Below, one piece after another: positions 28,125-36,429 of a stretch of DNA of 64,000 nt. Each line of letters opens with the position of its first letter. Position 1 is the first letter of the stretch. The notes beneath the pieces are model-generated. The model did not search any database and had not been told where the DNA came from. It saw only the letters and a program-made list of their open reading frames with translations. Source of the DNA: Christiangramia flava JLT2011 (GTDB lineage Bacteria; Bacteroidota; Bacteroidia; Flavobacteriales; Flavobacteriaceae); assembly GCF_001951155.1 (NCBI RefSeq), contig NZ_CP016359.1, forward strand, positions 947,001 to 1,011,000, given 5' to 3'. The translations under genes were made by a program, and so were the position numbers.

Positions 28125-29216
28125 TTAACCCAGATCATCACCATATTTCTTCATCACCGCTTCCCTTAGAGATTTGATATCCTGTTCGTCCTCCTTGGGA
28201 ACGATCATCAGGACCTCCTCGTCTTCCACGATAATGAGATCGGAAATATTCTTTAAAACTACAATTTTCCGGTCATATCCGGAGATGATATTATTTTCAG
28301 CGTTTTCAGCAACCAGCCTGCTGTTAATGATGGTATTCCCCTCTTCATCGCTAGCCAGATGATCTTTCACCGAAGACCAGGTGCCCAGGTCACTCCACTT
28401 AAAAGAAACCGGAATCACATAAATGGCGTCTGATTTTTCCATCACCGCATAATCGATAGAAATATTGGCAGCGGTCTTATAATATTGTTCTAAAAATGCC
28501 TTTTCGTGTTTGGTATTGTAAACGTCTTTTCCCTTTTCAAAAAGTCGGTACATTTCTGGGGCGAACTGTTTAAAACATTCCAGAATGTACTTGGCACTCC
28601 AAATGAAAATACCGGCATTCCACAAGTAATTTCGTTCACTCAGGAACTGGTTCGCTTTTTTCAGGTTTGGTTTTTCAGTAAACTGAAGCACTTTTCGCAC
28701 CTCCGCTGCATCTCCTTTTTCAAATTGGATGTAGCCGTATCCGGTATTGGGATAGGTAGGCTCGAATCCCAATGTGATCAAACGATCCTCTTTTTCAGCA
28801 GCAGAAAATGCCATTTTCAGGGACTCGGTAAATGCATCCTGATCTTCGATCCAGTGGTCACTTGGCGCAATGACCGTAATGGCATCAGGATTCTTCAGAA
28901 ATATTTTCATGGAACCTAGCAGAATGCTGGGTGCCGTATTTCTCATTTCCGGCTCGGGGACGATCTGCTCATCGATGATCTGTGGCACCTGTTCTTTGAT
29001 CAGTCCTACGTAAGCCTTGTTTGTAAGAATATAAATGTTTTCTTTCGGAATAAGCTGACTTAACCTCTTAAAGGTTGTTTGAAACAAGGTCTCGCCCACA
29101 CCAAGAATATCGATGAACTGTTTCGGGTTTTTCGCCTTGCTTGAAGGCCAGAACCGCGATCCAACGCCACCTGCCATCACAATTGCATAATAATTCCCAT
29201 TTTTTTTCTCACTCAT
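28125..29216 (-). CDS. manC: Mannose-1-phosphate guanylyltransferase
   Basis: This 363-residue nucleotidyltransferase has VMAGGVGSRFWPSSKAKNPK (residues about 14-33), the GTP/metal site VIAPSDHWI near 112, FTEKPNLKKA near 175, and WNAGIFIWSA near 196. It lacks the C-terminal isomerase domain of bifunctional ManC/AlgA, as is usual in Bacteroidota. It makes GDP-mannose for polysaccharide or glycoprotein synthesis. It has 1-2 nt gaps to its operon neighbours. Confidence 0.94.
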   Translation of the reverse strand: MSEKKNGNYYAIVMAGGVGSRFWPSSKAKNPKQFIDILGVGETLFQTTFKRLSQLIPKENIYILTNKAYVGLIKEQVPQIIDEQIVPEPEMRNTAPSILLGSMKIFLKNPDAITVIAPSDHWIEDQDAFTESLKMAFSAAEKEDRLITLGFEPTYPNTGYGYIQFEKGDAAEVRKVLQFTEKPNLKKANQFLSERNYLWNAGIFIWSAKYILECFKQFAPEMYRLFEKGKDVYNTKHEKAFLEQYYKTAANISIDYAVMEKSDAIYVIPVSFKWSDLGTWSSVKDHLASDEEGNTIINSRLVAENAENNIISGYDRKIVVLKNISDLIIVEDEEVLMIVPKEDEQDIKSLREAVMKKYGDDLG

Positions 29217-29217
29217 G

Positions 29218-29817
29218 TTAAGCCTTGATTAATTGTACTTCAGCATTTGGCTGAAAAAGGTATATTCTTCCGGTATCTACTTCCAGGCATTCATACCTTT
29301 TGATCTTCCTGGGACCTCTTTTGAATGTTTTACCATTATAAATTCGGAAAAGTGCTCCCATCGGAATTTCAAAGATATAACTCTTATCATTTTCCGGATC
29401 GAAAGATTTCAATGCTACCGATAATTGGGCATCGGTATCGCTGCTGGCTCTCGGGTTTTTGAAATGTCTTGCGATCAGCGGTAGCAAAGCATTCGGAAAG
29501 ATTTCCGGCCTGATAAAGGGCAGCATCAGATTCCGAAAACAGAATTTCCACTCGGCTCCATGTGGCTTGATCGCTCTCCCATACTTTTCAAAAGCAACCA
29601 GGTGTGCGATCTCATGCACCGTAGTGATCAGAAACCGATATTTATTAAGGTTTGCATTCACGGTGATCTGCTGGCTACCGTCTGGCATCCTCCTGTAATC
29701 ACCATGCCGGGTCACCCGTTCGTTCACGATCTTCAGATGCACCGAATTCATTTTAATGAGCTCAGACACCGGCTCCACCGCGTGAGAAGGCAAATATTTC
29801 GCAAGAATATCTCTCAT
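29218..29817 (-). CDS. SprT-like zinc metalloprotease-fold protein
   Basis: This 199-residue protein carries HEIAHLVAFEKYG (HExxH, about residue 67) followed by KPHGAEWKFCFRNLM, the SprT third-ligand region. The C-terminal Cys-rich zinc finger of classical SprT is absent; instead there is a basic IYNGKTFKRGPRKIKRYECL segment. The SprT fold is related to SPRTN proteases acting on DNA-protein cross-links, but the role of bacterial members is not settled. Its ATG at 29817 shares a base with the SDR stop codon. Confidence 0.85.
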   Translation of the reverse strand: MRDILAKYLPSHAVEPVSELIKMNSVHLKIVNERVTRHGDYRRMPDGSQQITVNANLNKYRFLITTVHEIAHLVAFEKYGRAIKPHGAEWKFCFRNLMLPFIRPEIFPNALLPLIARHFKNPRASSDTDAQLSVALKSFDPENDKSYIFEIPMGALFRIYNGKTFKRGPRKIKRYECLEVDTGRIYLFQPNAEVQLIKA

Positions 29818-30497
29818 TAAGGAGTGCTGTTGGAAACCTGCATGATCTTCCCGTTATAAAATTTGTGGCCATTAAGACTGAAATTCACGATATATTCCCC
29901 CATTTGCGTGGCGGTAACCGGAGCTTCATAGCCAGGAAAAGCTTCCTGCAGCATTTCTGTTTGAACCGCACCAAGAGCAAGCACGTTGAAAGAAGGGCCT
30001 CCGTCTTTATATTCTTCAGCAAGGAGCTCGGTAAGGGTGATCAGCGCTCCTTTACTACTACTATAGGCGGCAAGACCGGGAAACTTCATACTACCCTGTA
30101 CCCCACCCATACTACTGATATTTACCACATGGGAATTGGCCTCCATAAAAGGTAACAGAACACGGGTCACTTCCGCAACGCCAAAAACATTCACTTCGTA
30201 ACTTTTGCGAAAGTCTGCAAGACTAAGCTCTTCAAAAGCCTTATTTACCAAAGCACCTGCGTTATTGATGAGCACATGCACACTGCCCCAGTTTTCAGCC
30301 ACAAAACTACTGACCCTGGAAATTGCTTCGGAAGAGGTGATATCAAAAGAAAATGCATGGACATTTTCGAGCTGTTGTGCAAGAATGGGCTCTTCATTTC
30401 GGGATAGGGCAAGTACCCGGTGTCCCATTTCAGAAAATATCCGAACCATCTCAAAACCGATTCCCCGGCTGGTACCGGTAATCACTATATTCTTCAT
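29817..30497 (-). CDS. Short-chain dehydrogenase/reductase
   Basis: This 226-residue Rossmann protein has the cofactor motif TGTSRGIGFE near residue 7, the NNAG motif (LINNAGAL) near 80, the active-site Ser (VNISSMGG) and YSSSKGA (YxxxK). The length is typical of a classical SDR. An Arg after the Gly motif suggests NADP(H). The substrate is unknown. The start overlaps the stop of the M28 peptidase by one base. Confidence 0.9.
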   Translation of the reverse strand: MKNIVITGTSRGIGFEMVRIFSEMGHRVLALSRNEEPILAQQLENVHAFSFDITSSEAISRVSSFVAENWGSVHVLINNAGALVNKAFEELSLADFRKSYEVNVFGVAEVTRVLLPFMEANSHVVNISSMGGVQGSMKFPGLAAYSSSKGALITLTELLAEEYKDGGPSFNVLALGAVQTEMLQEAFPGYEAPVTATQMGEYIVNFSLNGHKFYNGKIMQVSNSTP

Positions 30498-31462
30498 TAT
30501 TCGTTCATTTTTATTTCCCGTTCTGATGTGCGCGTCATTTCCAGGATCGCAGGATACAGATCTTGCAGCAGGTTGGCCATATGATCGGTATTCATAAATG
30601 GCGCCTCATCATCTACATGATGGTAAAAATCATAATTGGAAAAATCGAAAGTCGATACCGTTTGCGCAGGAATATGAAATTGCTGGTAAAACGGGTAATT
30701 ATCACTTCTACGGAAAAGATTCAGCTGGCCCGCCTGAGGCAGAAAACCAACCAGTTCCATCCCTGCATATTTGTTCATTTTTTGGGCCATATTAGATTCT
30801 TTGTAACCCGTTAGATAAGCTTCATAGGTTTTGGCTTTCATAGGAACGCCAATCATTTCGAGGTTTACCATGGTATATAAATCTAATCCCTGTTCCTTCA
30901 AATGTTGCGCGAGACTGGCCGAACCTCTCAAACCCAATTCCTCCCCGGAAAATAGTGCGAAAATCAGGGTCCTCTTATTTTGCCTGTTTTCAGCAAATGC
31001 TTCTGCCAGTTTCAGCACACCCACAGTTCCGGAGGCATTGTCATTAGCGCCATTGGCGATACTGTCACCCTCTACGGGGCTCGCCTTTCCTATATGGTCG
31101 TAATGGGCACCTACCAATACATATTCTTTCTTCAGCGCAGGATCACTTCCTTCGATCACCCCGAGAATATTGAAACCGGTCACCTCCCCGACCTGGAAAC
31201 TGTCCCGATAGGTTTCAAAGAATGGTGGAATTTCTGCATTTTCGAAGGTATTCTGAATAAAATCAGCGGCTTTATCAATTCCTTCAGATCCCGTATTTCG
31301 GCCCTCGAGTTCATCTGAAGCCAGATAATTTATGTACTCCGCGATACTTTCAGAAGAGATACTTGGCTTCAGTGTTTTCTTAACCGACTGGCTGCTACAG
31401 GCAACCAGTAAAACACTGGCAAAAACCATCGATAACCGAACTAAAATGTTGTTTTTCCGCAT
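30497..31462 (-). CDS. M28-family aminopeptidase-type lipoprotein
   Basis: This 321-residue protein begins at ATG 31462 (MRKNNILVRLSMVFASVLLVAC), with Cys22 as the lipidated residue; an upstream ATG at 31489 would add a stretch overlapping the pdh terminator hairpin. Zinc ligands of the M28 family are visible: His in LVGAHYDHIG, Asp in GANDNASGTVG, the Glu pair in GEELGLRGS, and a later His in FYHHVDDE. It is probably an envelope-anchored zinc aminopeptidase or carboxypeptidase. It is first in the five-gene operon running to DUF389. Confidence 0.9.
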   Translation of the reverse strand: MRKNNILVRLSMVFASVLLVACSSQSVKKTLKPSISSESIAEYINYLASDELEGRNTGSEGIDKAADFIQNTFENAEIPPFFETYRDSFQVGEVTGFNILGVIEGSDPALKKEYVLVGAHYDHIGKASPVEGDSIANGANDNASGTVGVLKLAEAFAENRQNKRTLIFALFSGEELGLRGSASLAQHLKEQGLDLYTMVNLEMIGVPMKAKTYEAYLTGYKESNMAQKMNKYAGMELVGFLPQAGQLNLFRRSDNYPFYQQFHIPAQTVSTFDFSNYDFYHHVDDEAPFMNTDHMANLLQDLYPAILEMTRTSEREIKMNE

Positions 31463-31474
31463 AAGTTTAAAGAT

Positions 31475-31502
31475 AAAAAAATCCCGCAAAATAGCGGGAT
31501 TT
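31475..31502 (-). terminator. Rho-independent terminator of pdhA-pdhC
   Basis: On the reverse strand, AAATCCCGC-TATTTT-GCGGGATTT is followed by a T-run. It lies 22 nt after the pdhC stop and separates pdh from the M28 operon. Confidence 0.9.
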
Positions 31503-31524
31503 GAATTATAGAGTCGGCTTAAAA

Positions 31525-33198
31525 TTAAGCCAGCATCGTCACGGGATTTTCCAGATACGTTTTAAGCGTCTGAAGGAATGCTGCTCCGGTTGCACCGTCA
31601 ACAGTCCTGTGATCACAGGCAAGTGTCAATTTCATGGTATTTCCAACCACGATTTCACCATTTTTCACCACCGGTTTTTCTACGATCGTTCCCACTGAAA
31701 GGATCGCGGAATTTGGCTGGTTAATGATACTGGTGAATTCCACGATTCCGAACATTCCCAGGTTTGATACGGTAAAGGTACTCCCCTCCATATCGCTCGG
31801 CTGGATCTTCTTGTTTCGGGCTTTCCCGGCAAGGTCTTTTACGTTCGACCCGATTTGCGTAAGCGACATCTGGTCAGCAAACTTCAATACCGGCACCACA
31901 AGACCTTCTTCTACGGCTACTGCCACACCCATGTGAATGTGCTTGGCAATACGCGTATTATCACCTGTCCACTGGCTGTTCACCTGAGGATGTTTTCTCA
32001 ACGCCATTGCTGAAGCTTTGATTACCATATCATTGAAAGACACCTTTGTATCAGGCATTTCGTTGATATATTTCCTTGAAGCCATCGCGTTAGCCATGTC
32101 AACCTCAATGGTAAGATAATAGTGCGGCGCGGTGAATTTAGATTCTCCCAGTCGCTTCGCAATGGTCTTACGCATTTGAGAATTCTTCACATCCTCAAAA
32201 CTCTCTTCTCCTGCCGGAGTATATGGCTGAGCGGCAGCAGTGGTTTGTTCTGCGGTTTGTTTCTTAGCTTCTGCAGGTTTTTCTTCTCCTTTGAAGTTTT
32301 CGATATCTTTTTTAACGATTCTTCCGTTCTCTCCTGAACCTTCTACCTTCGACAGATCGATTCCTTTATCTTCGGCCATTTTTTTGGCTAGCGGAGAAGC
32401 AAAAATGCGTTTTCCGTCGTTTGATGAAGAAGATTTCTCTTTCGAATCTTCTGAAGATTCTGCAGCATCTGTCTGCTCTTCTTTTGCTTCAGATTTAGCA
32501 GATTCTTTTTTGGCTTTTTTCTTTTTACCGGAAGTATTGATACTGGAAACATCAGTCCCTTCAGGCCCAATGATTGCCAGAAGACTGTCTACTTTGGCAG
32601 TTTCGCCTTCCTGGATCCCAATTTTCAAAAGGGTTCCGGAATAGAAAGATTCAAATTCCATGGTCGCCTTATCGGTCTCGATCTCGGCAAGGATATCACC
32701 TTCTTCCACTTTATCGCCTTCCTGCTTCAACCAGGAGGCAACGGTACCTTCTTCCATGGTATCGCTCAAACGCGGCATATTGATGATCTCCACACCTTCC
32801 GGAATTTCACCGCCTCCGCTTTCCTCTTCGGAAGCGTCTTCAGTATCCTCCTCCGTTTCTTCGTCTTCAGACTCGTCTTTATCGGTATCATCTTCGGCAC
32901 TCTCCTTTTTAGAAGAACCTTCCGAAGCACCACCGTTGATCAGGTCAGAAATATCTTCTCCCTCTTCGCCAATAATTGCCAGAAGTTCGTCAACGGGTGC
33001 CCCGTCACCTTCTTCCACACCTATATGCAGCAAAGTTCCTTCGTAGAAAGATTCAAATTCCATCGTAGCCTTATCGGTTTCGATCTCGGCCAGGATATCT
33101 CCTTCTTCTACTTTATCTCCTTTTTTCTTCAGCCACTTCGCCACAACACCTTCTTCCATGGTGTCACTCAAACGTGGCATTTTGATAACTTCTGCCAT
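31525..33198 (-). CDS. pdhC: Pyruvate dehydrogenase E2 (dihydrolipoyl acetyltransferase), two lipoyl domains
   Basis: This 557-residue protein has two N-terminal lipoyl domains, each with the lipoylation motif ETDKATMEFESF (near residues 42 and 170). They are separated by Ser/Glu/Asp-rich linkers. An E1/E3-binding domain (RIFASPLAKKMAEDKGIDLS) follows at about 265. The C-terminal catalytic domain has its active His near 530 in DHRTVDG. It transfers acetyl groups to CoA. It starts 4 nt after pdhA. The E1-beta gene is not in this window, as is common in Flavobacteriia. Confidence 0.96.
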   Translation of the reverse strand: MAEVIKMPRLSDTMEEGVVAKWLKKKGDKVEEGDILAEIETDKATMEFESFYEGTLLHIGVEEGDGAPVDELLAIIGEEGEDISDLINGGASEGSSKKESAEDDTDKDESEDEETEEDTEDASEEESGGGEIPEGVEIINMPRLSDTMEEGTVASWLKQEGDKVEEGDILAEIETDKATMEFESFYSGTLLKIGIQEGETAKVDSLLAIIGPEGTDVSSINTSGKKKKAKKESAKSEAKEEQTDAAESSEDSKEKSSSSNDGKRIFASPLAKKMAEDKGIDLSKVEGSGENGRIVKKDIENFKGEEKPAEAKKQTAEQTTAAAQPYTPAGEESFEDVKNSQMRKTIAKRLGESKFTAPHYYLTIEVDMANAMASRKYINEMPDTKVSFNDMVIKASAMALRKHPQVNSQWTGDNTRIAKHIHMGVAVAVEEGLVVPVLKFADQMSLTQIGSNVKDLAGKARNKKIQPSDMEGSTFTVSNLGMFGIVEFTSIINQPNSAILSVGTIVEKPVVKNGEIVVGNTMKLTLACDHRTVDGATGAAFLQTLKTYLENPVTMLA

Positions 33199-33202
33199 AT
33201 TA

Positions 33203-34204
33203 TTAGTCTAATTTATGCGCCAGGAATGGATAATCCTCCTGTTGGTAAACTACGTCATACATTACGTTTGCATCAGGGAAATCTGACTCATCGGCAAATT
33301 TCTCACATTCAGAAACCTTGTCTTTAACGCGTTTCTCTATTGCTTTAATTTCTTTTTCTGAAGCGTATTTCTTTTCCTTGATCACGTCTAAAACCTGGGT
33401 GATAGGATCCAGCTTCTGATATTCTGCGACTTCCTCTTTGGTTCGGTACTTTTGAGCATCACTCATAGAATGACCTCTGTATCGGTATGTTTTTAACTCA
33501 AGGAAAGTAGGTCCTTCACCTTTACGAGCTCGAGTAATCGCTTCATCAAGAGCTTCCGCCACTTTAATCGGGTTCATCGCATCTACCGCCCCACAAGGCA
33601 TTTCATAGCCACGCCCCAGTTTCCAAATCTCGGTATCTTTAGAAGTACGGGCCACAGAAGTTCCCATCGCGTACCCGTTGTTCTCCACACAGAAAACCAC
33701 CGGAAGATTCCAGTTTACGGCCATGTTCAAAGTTTCATGAAGTGACCCCTGCCTCACGGCACCATCCCCCATAAATGTAAGGGTAACGGCATCTCTTTTG
33801 AAATATTTATCAGCAAAAGCCAATCCAGCTCCTAAAGGAATCTGACCTCCAACGATCCCGTGACCACCATAAAAACGATGTTCTTTTGAGAAAATGTGCA
33901 TGGATCCTCCAAGCCCCATCGAAGTCCCGGTCTTTTTACCGTAAAGCTCGGCCATCACTTTCTTGGGATCAACTCCAAGACCAATTGGCTGAACGTGGTT
34001 ACGATAAGCAGTGATCATACGATCCTTATCTGTATCCATCGCATGCAATGCTCCAGCCAAAATGGCTTCCTGACCATTATATAAATGCAAAAAACCTCTT
34101 ACTTTCTGCTGAATGTAAACCTGCGCAAGCTTGTCTTCGAATTTGCGCCAGAACAGCATATCCTCATACCACTTCAGATACGTGGCTTTTGTAACTTTCT
34201 TCAT
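33203..34204 (-). CDS. pdhA: Pyruvate dehydrogenase E1 component, alpha subunit
   Basis: This 333-residue protein has the E1-alpha pattern: ITAYRNHVQPIGLGV, GKKTGTSMGLGGSMHIF near 95, the thiamine-diphosphate motif GDGAVRQGSLHETLNMA...NN, and the phosphorylation-loop-like TYRYRGHSMSDAQ. It forms a heterotetramer with the beta subunit to decarboxylate pyruvate and acetylate E2. It is the first gene of the pdhA-pdhC operon with a well-matched promoter at 34256-34283. Confidence 0.96.
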   Translation of the reverse strand: MKKVTKATYLKWYEDMLFWRKFEDKLAQVYIQQKVRGFLHLYNGQEAILAGALHAMDTDKDRMITAYRNHVQPIGLGVDPKKVMAELYGKKTGTSMGLGGSMHIFSKEHRFYGGHGIVGGQIPLGAGLAFADKYFKRDAVTLTFMGDGAVRQGSLHETLNMAVNWNLPVVFCVENNGYAMGTSVARTSKDTEIWKLGRGYEMPCGAVDAMNPIKVAEALDEAITRARKGEGPTFLELKTYRYRGHSMSDAQKYRTKEEVAEYQKLDPITQVLDVIKEKKYASEKEIKAIEKRVKDKVSECEKFADESDFPDANVMYDVVYQQEDYPFLAHKLD

Positions 34205-34255
34205 TTAAAAACTCTATTTTAAAGGCCAGACAGAATGGTTTTGCCAAGCGGATAA

Positions 34256-34283
34256 CAAAAATACTATTTTCAATAAGAATCAA
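34256..34283 (-). promoter_or_regulatory. Bacteroidota-type promoter for pdhA-pdhC
   Basis: On the reverse strand TTG (34283-34281) is followed after 17 nt by TATTTTTG (34263-34256), matching the -33/-7 consensus. It ends 51 nt before the pdhA ATG. Confidence 0.7.
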
Positions 34284-34316
34284 AAACAGTTTTTCAGCAA
34301 AATAATTACGAAAACC

Positions 34317-34799
34317 TTATAGACAGGAATTATCAAAAACCAACGGCAGTAAATCTTTTACCGATTCCGCCTTGACCACCTTTCCTGTTTCCCCCATAAA
34401 ATAGATCTCAATAGGCTTTTCCTGCTTCACTTCATACTCGACCAAAGCCTGCCTGCAGGCGCCACATGGTGGAACAGGAGACACGACCTGGTGTTTCAGT
34501 GATTTGGCCGAAATAGCCAGGTGCTCTATTTGCGCTCCGGGAAATTGGGCCCCCGCGGCATACACAGCCGTACGCTCGGCACAAAGACCCGACGGATACG
34601 AGGCATTTTCCTGGTTACTTCCAACCACCACCTGGCCATTATCTAATTTCATCGCAGCGCCAACCTGGAAACTGGAATAAGGCGCATAGGCCGTATTTCG
34701 GGTTTCGATCGCCTGTTTCATAAGCGACTGAATATGTTCCGGTAATTCGTCCAGAGAATCGTAAACTTCCAGGCGGGAAGTTATCGTAAGTGGTTTCAT
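34317..34799 (-). CDS. cdd: Cytidine deaminase
   Basis: This 160-residue zinc enzyme has CAERTAVYAAGA (the C-A-E motif with proton-shuttle Glu) near residue 74 and PCGACRQALVE near 112, which supplies two more zinc Cys. The substrate segment YAPYSSFQVGAA lies near 38. It deaminates cytidine/deoxycytidine in pyrimidine salvage. It is on the same strand as porV, 77 nt downstream of its stop. Confidence 0.95.
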   Translation of the reverse strand: MKPLTITSRLEVYDSLDELPEHIQSLMKQAIETRNTAYAPYSSFQVGAAMKLDNGQVVVGSNQENASYPSGLCAERTAVYAAGAQFPGAQIEHLAISAKSLKHQVVSPVPPCGACRQALVEYEVKQEKPIEIYFMGETGKVVKAESVKDLLPLVFDNSCL

Positions 34800-34876
34800 A
34801 TACTTTTATTGGAAATACAAGGTAACGGAAAGCTTAGCGTTTTCCAATACCGATAAGATACTTTTAAGAGTATGTC

Positions 34877-36031
34877 TTAATTCGCGTAGTTATCTCCGAA
34901 ATTGAAGCTCAATCCAAAGCGTAAGGTTCCTTCTAACGGGCTTGGCACACTGGAAGTATTAAAAAGGTAAGAAGCATCAATGACAACCGATTGGTAGGCA
35001 AACCCTGCTCCCAGGGAAAAGAATTTACGGAAACCTTTTTGATCGCTTTCGTTGAAATATCCTGCGCGAAGCGCGAATTTTTCACGATACCAGTATTCTG
35101 CTCCCAGAGCCAAAGTAAATTCTTTTAGCTCTTCTGAAAATCCATCAGGAGCATCTCCAAAAGACTTAAAAATTCCTTCAATGGAACCAATACTATTGTA
35201 CTCTACGTCATCTTCTCCATCAATATCTCCATCGCCATCAAAATCCTGCGGGGTTGGAACCAGCAGTTTATTGACTTCCAGGTAAGTTCCCAGTTTATTT
35301 TCAGAATCAAATATAAAATCGAAGCCCCCTCCAATTTTCAGGTTGGTAGGAATGAAATTTTCCTGCCCGGCATCGTCATATTTCATCTTCGGGCCAATAT
35401 TCGAAATATTCGCACCCAATCTCCACTGGCCGTCAAAACTACTCATAGTGATCTGGTCACTTTCATAGTAGGCCGCAACATCGACTCCAAAGGTTGAAGC
35501 AGCACCAAGGTCTTCCTCATCCTGTAGCCCAAGATCGGAACGCAAATACCTACCAGCCACCGCCATCGATACCTGTTCGCTCAATTTCAAGGAATAAGAA
35601 AGGTCGAACGTGAGTTCATTCGGGTTTACCAGAATTGGGTTTTGCTCGAAGTATTGTCTTGTTTCAATAGACCCCAGACTAAAATAGCGAAGGCTCCCTG
35701 CCAGCGCACTGCGGTCGTCTAGTTTATGATAGTAGTTTAAACTTCCGAGGAAAATATCATTAACGATTTCACTTAAATAAGGAGTGTAAGAAACAGAAAT
35801 ACCATTTTCGCGACTGGCAAAAGCATATTTTGCAGGGTTCCATTGCTGGGAAAAAACGTCTGGGGAAGTAGCCACACCCTGGTCTCCCATACCCGCAGCA
35901 CGAGCATCTGCCGCTACTAACAAAAATGGAACAGCAGTAGTAATCACCCTGTTTCTATCTTCTTCCTGAGCCTTCATAGAAAAACCGGAGATCAGAAAAG
36001 CTCCGATTAATAGATATGTAATTTTCTTCAT
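34877..36031 (-). CDS. porV: Type IX secretion outer-membrane protein PorV (LptO)
   Basis: This 384-residue protein has a signal peptide (MKKITYLLIGAFLISGFSMKA) and then AVPFLLVAADARAAGMGD, the PorV signature, followed by amphipathic strands of a FadL-like barrel. The C-terminus ends LRFGLSFNFGDNYAN. PorV shuttles T9SS cargo from the translocon to the attachment complex and normally works with the PorU sortase. In F. johnsoniae, as I recall, porU sits between porV and gldJ; here only about 400 nt of non-coding sequence separates them. The ATG at 36031 is preceded by TATATTTG. Confidence 0.95.
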   Translation of the reverse strand: MKKITYLLIGAFLISGFSMKAQEEDRNRVITTAVPFLLVAADARAAGMGDQGVATSPDVFSQQWNPAKYAFASRENGISVSYTPYLSEIVNDIFLGSLNYYHKLDDRSALAGSLRYFSLGSIETRQYFEQNPILVNPNELTFDLSYSLKLSEQVSMAVAGRYLRSDLGLQDEEDLGAASTFGVDVAAYYESDQITMSSFDGQWRLGANISNIGPKMKYDDAGQENFIPTNLKIGGGFDFIFDSENKLGTYLEVNKLLVPTPQDFDGDGDIDGEDDVEYNSIGSIEGIFKSFGDAPDGFSEELKEFTLALGAEYWYREKFALRAGYFNESDQKGFRKFFSLGAGFAYQSVVIDASYLFNTSSVPSPLEGTLRFGLSFNFGDNYAN

Positions 36032-36051
36032 TATGCTAATTAATGATAAAA

Positions 36052-36059
36052 CAAATATA
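36052..36059 (-). promoter_or_regulatory. Probable -7 box of porV
   Basis: TATATTTG on the reverse strand is an exact TAnnTTTG match 20 nt upstream of the start. A TTG -33 element is not obvious. Confidence 0.45.
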
Positions 36060-36364
36060 TAGTAATATTCCTGTTAAGAAAGAACTGACAGGGAAAAATA
36101 CCACGAGCACACCGGTCCAAGCTTTTCATAGATTACAGGCAGACAGCAGTTTGCACCACTTTGTAAAACTGTAAATTAGTCAAATTATTGTACAATCCCT
36201 CCACTAGCTCTTCAAAATAATAGTCAGCCTGAAAAGTCTTCGATTCCTTCATGCCGCAAAAAATCCTAAAACACTAAGTTTCAGTTACTGAAGTTTTCGA
36301 GTTATCACTTCATATATCAGACAGTTATACGAATTTCAGCAGTTTTATAAATAACAAAATAAAC
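36060..36364. other. Non-coding stretch between porV and gldJ
   Basis: About 300 nt in which I see no open frame of useful length, no hairpin terminator and no recognisable fragment of porU on either strand. It is the divergent control region of porV and gldJ. Confidence 0.6.
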
Positions 36365-36394
36365 TTGTACATTTAGCGTTAATTAGTATATTGC
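36365..36394 (+). promoter_or_regulatory. Candidate gldJ promoter
   Basis: TTG at 36365-36367 and TATATTGC at 36387-36394 are separated by 19 nt, close to the -33/-7 consensus with two mismatches in the -7 box, 36 nt before the gldJ ATG. Confidence 0.4.
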
Positions 36395-36429
36395 AAGGCC
36401 TAAATTTCTATCATAAAGAAAGGAAAACT

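Noticed and set aside
32240..33046. Several Ser-rich forward frames within the PDH E2 gene
   Set aside because: They are complements of the Glu/Lys/Asp-rich linkers of the E2 protein.
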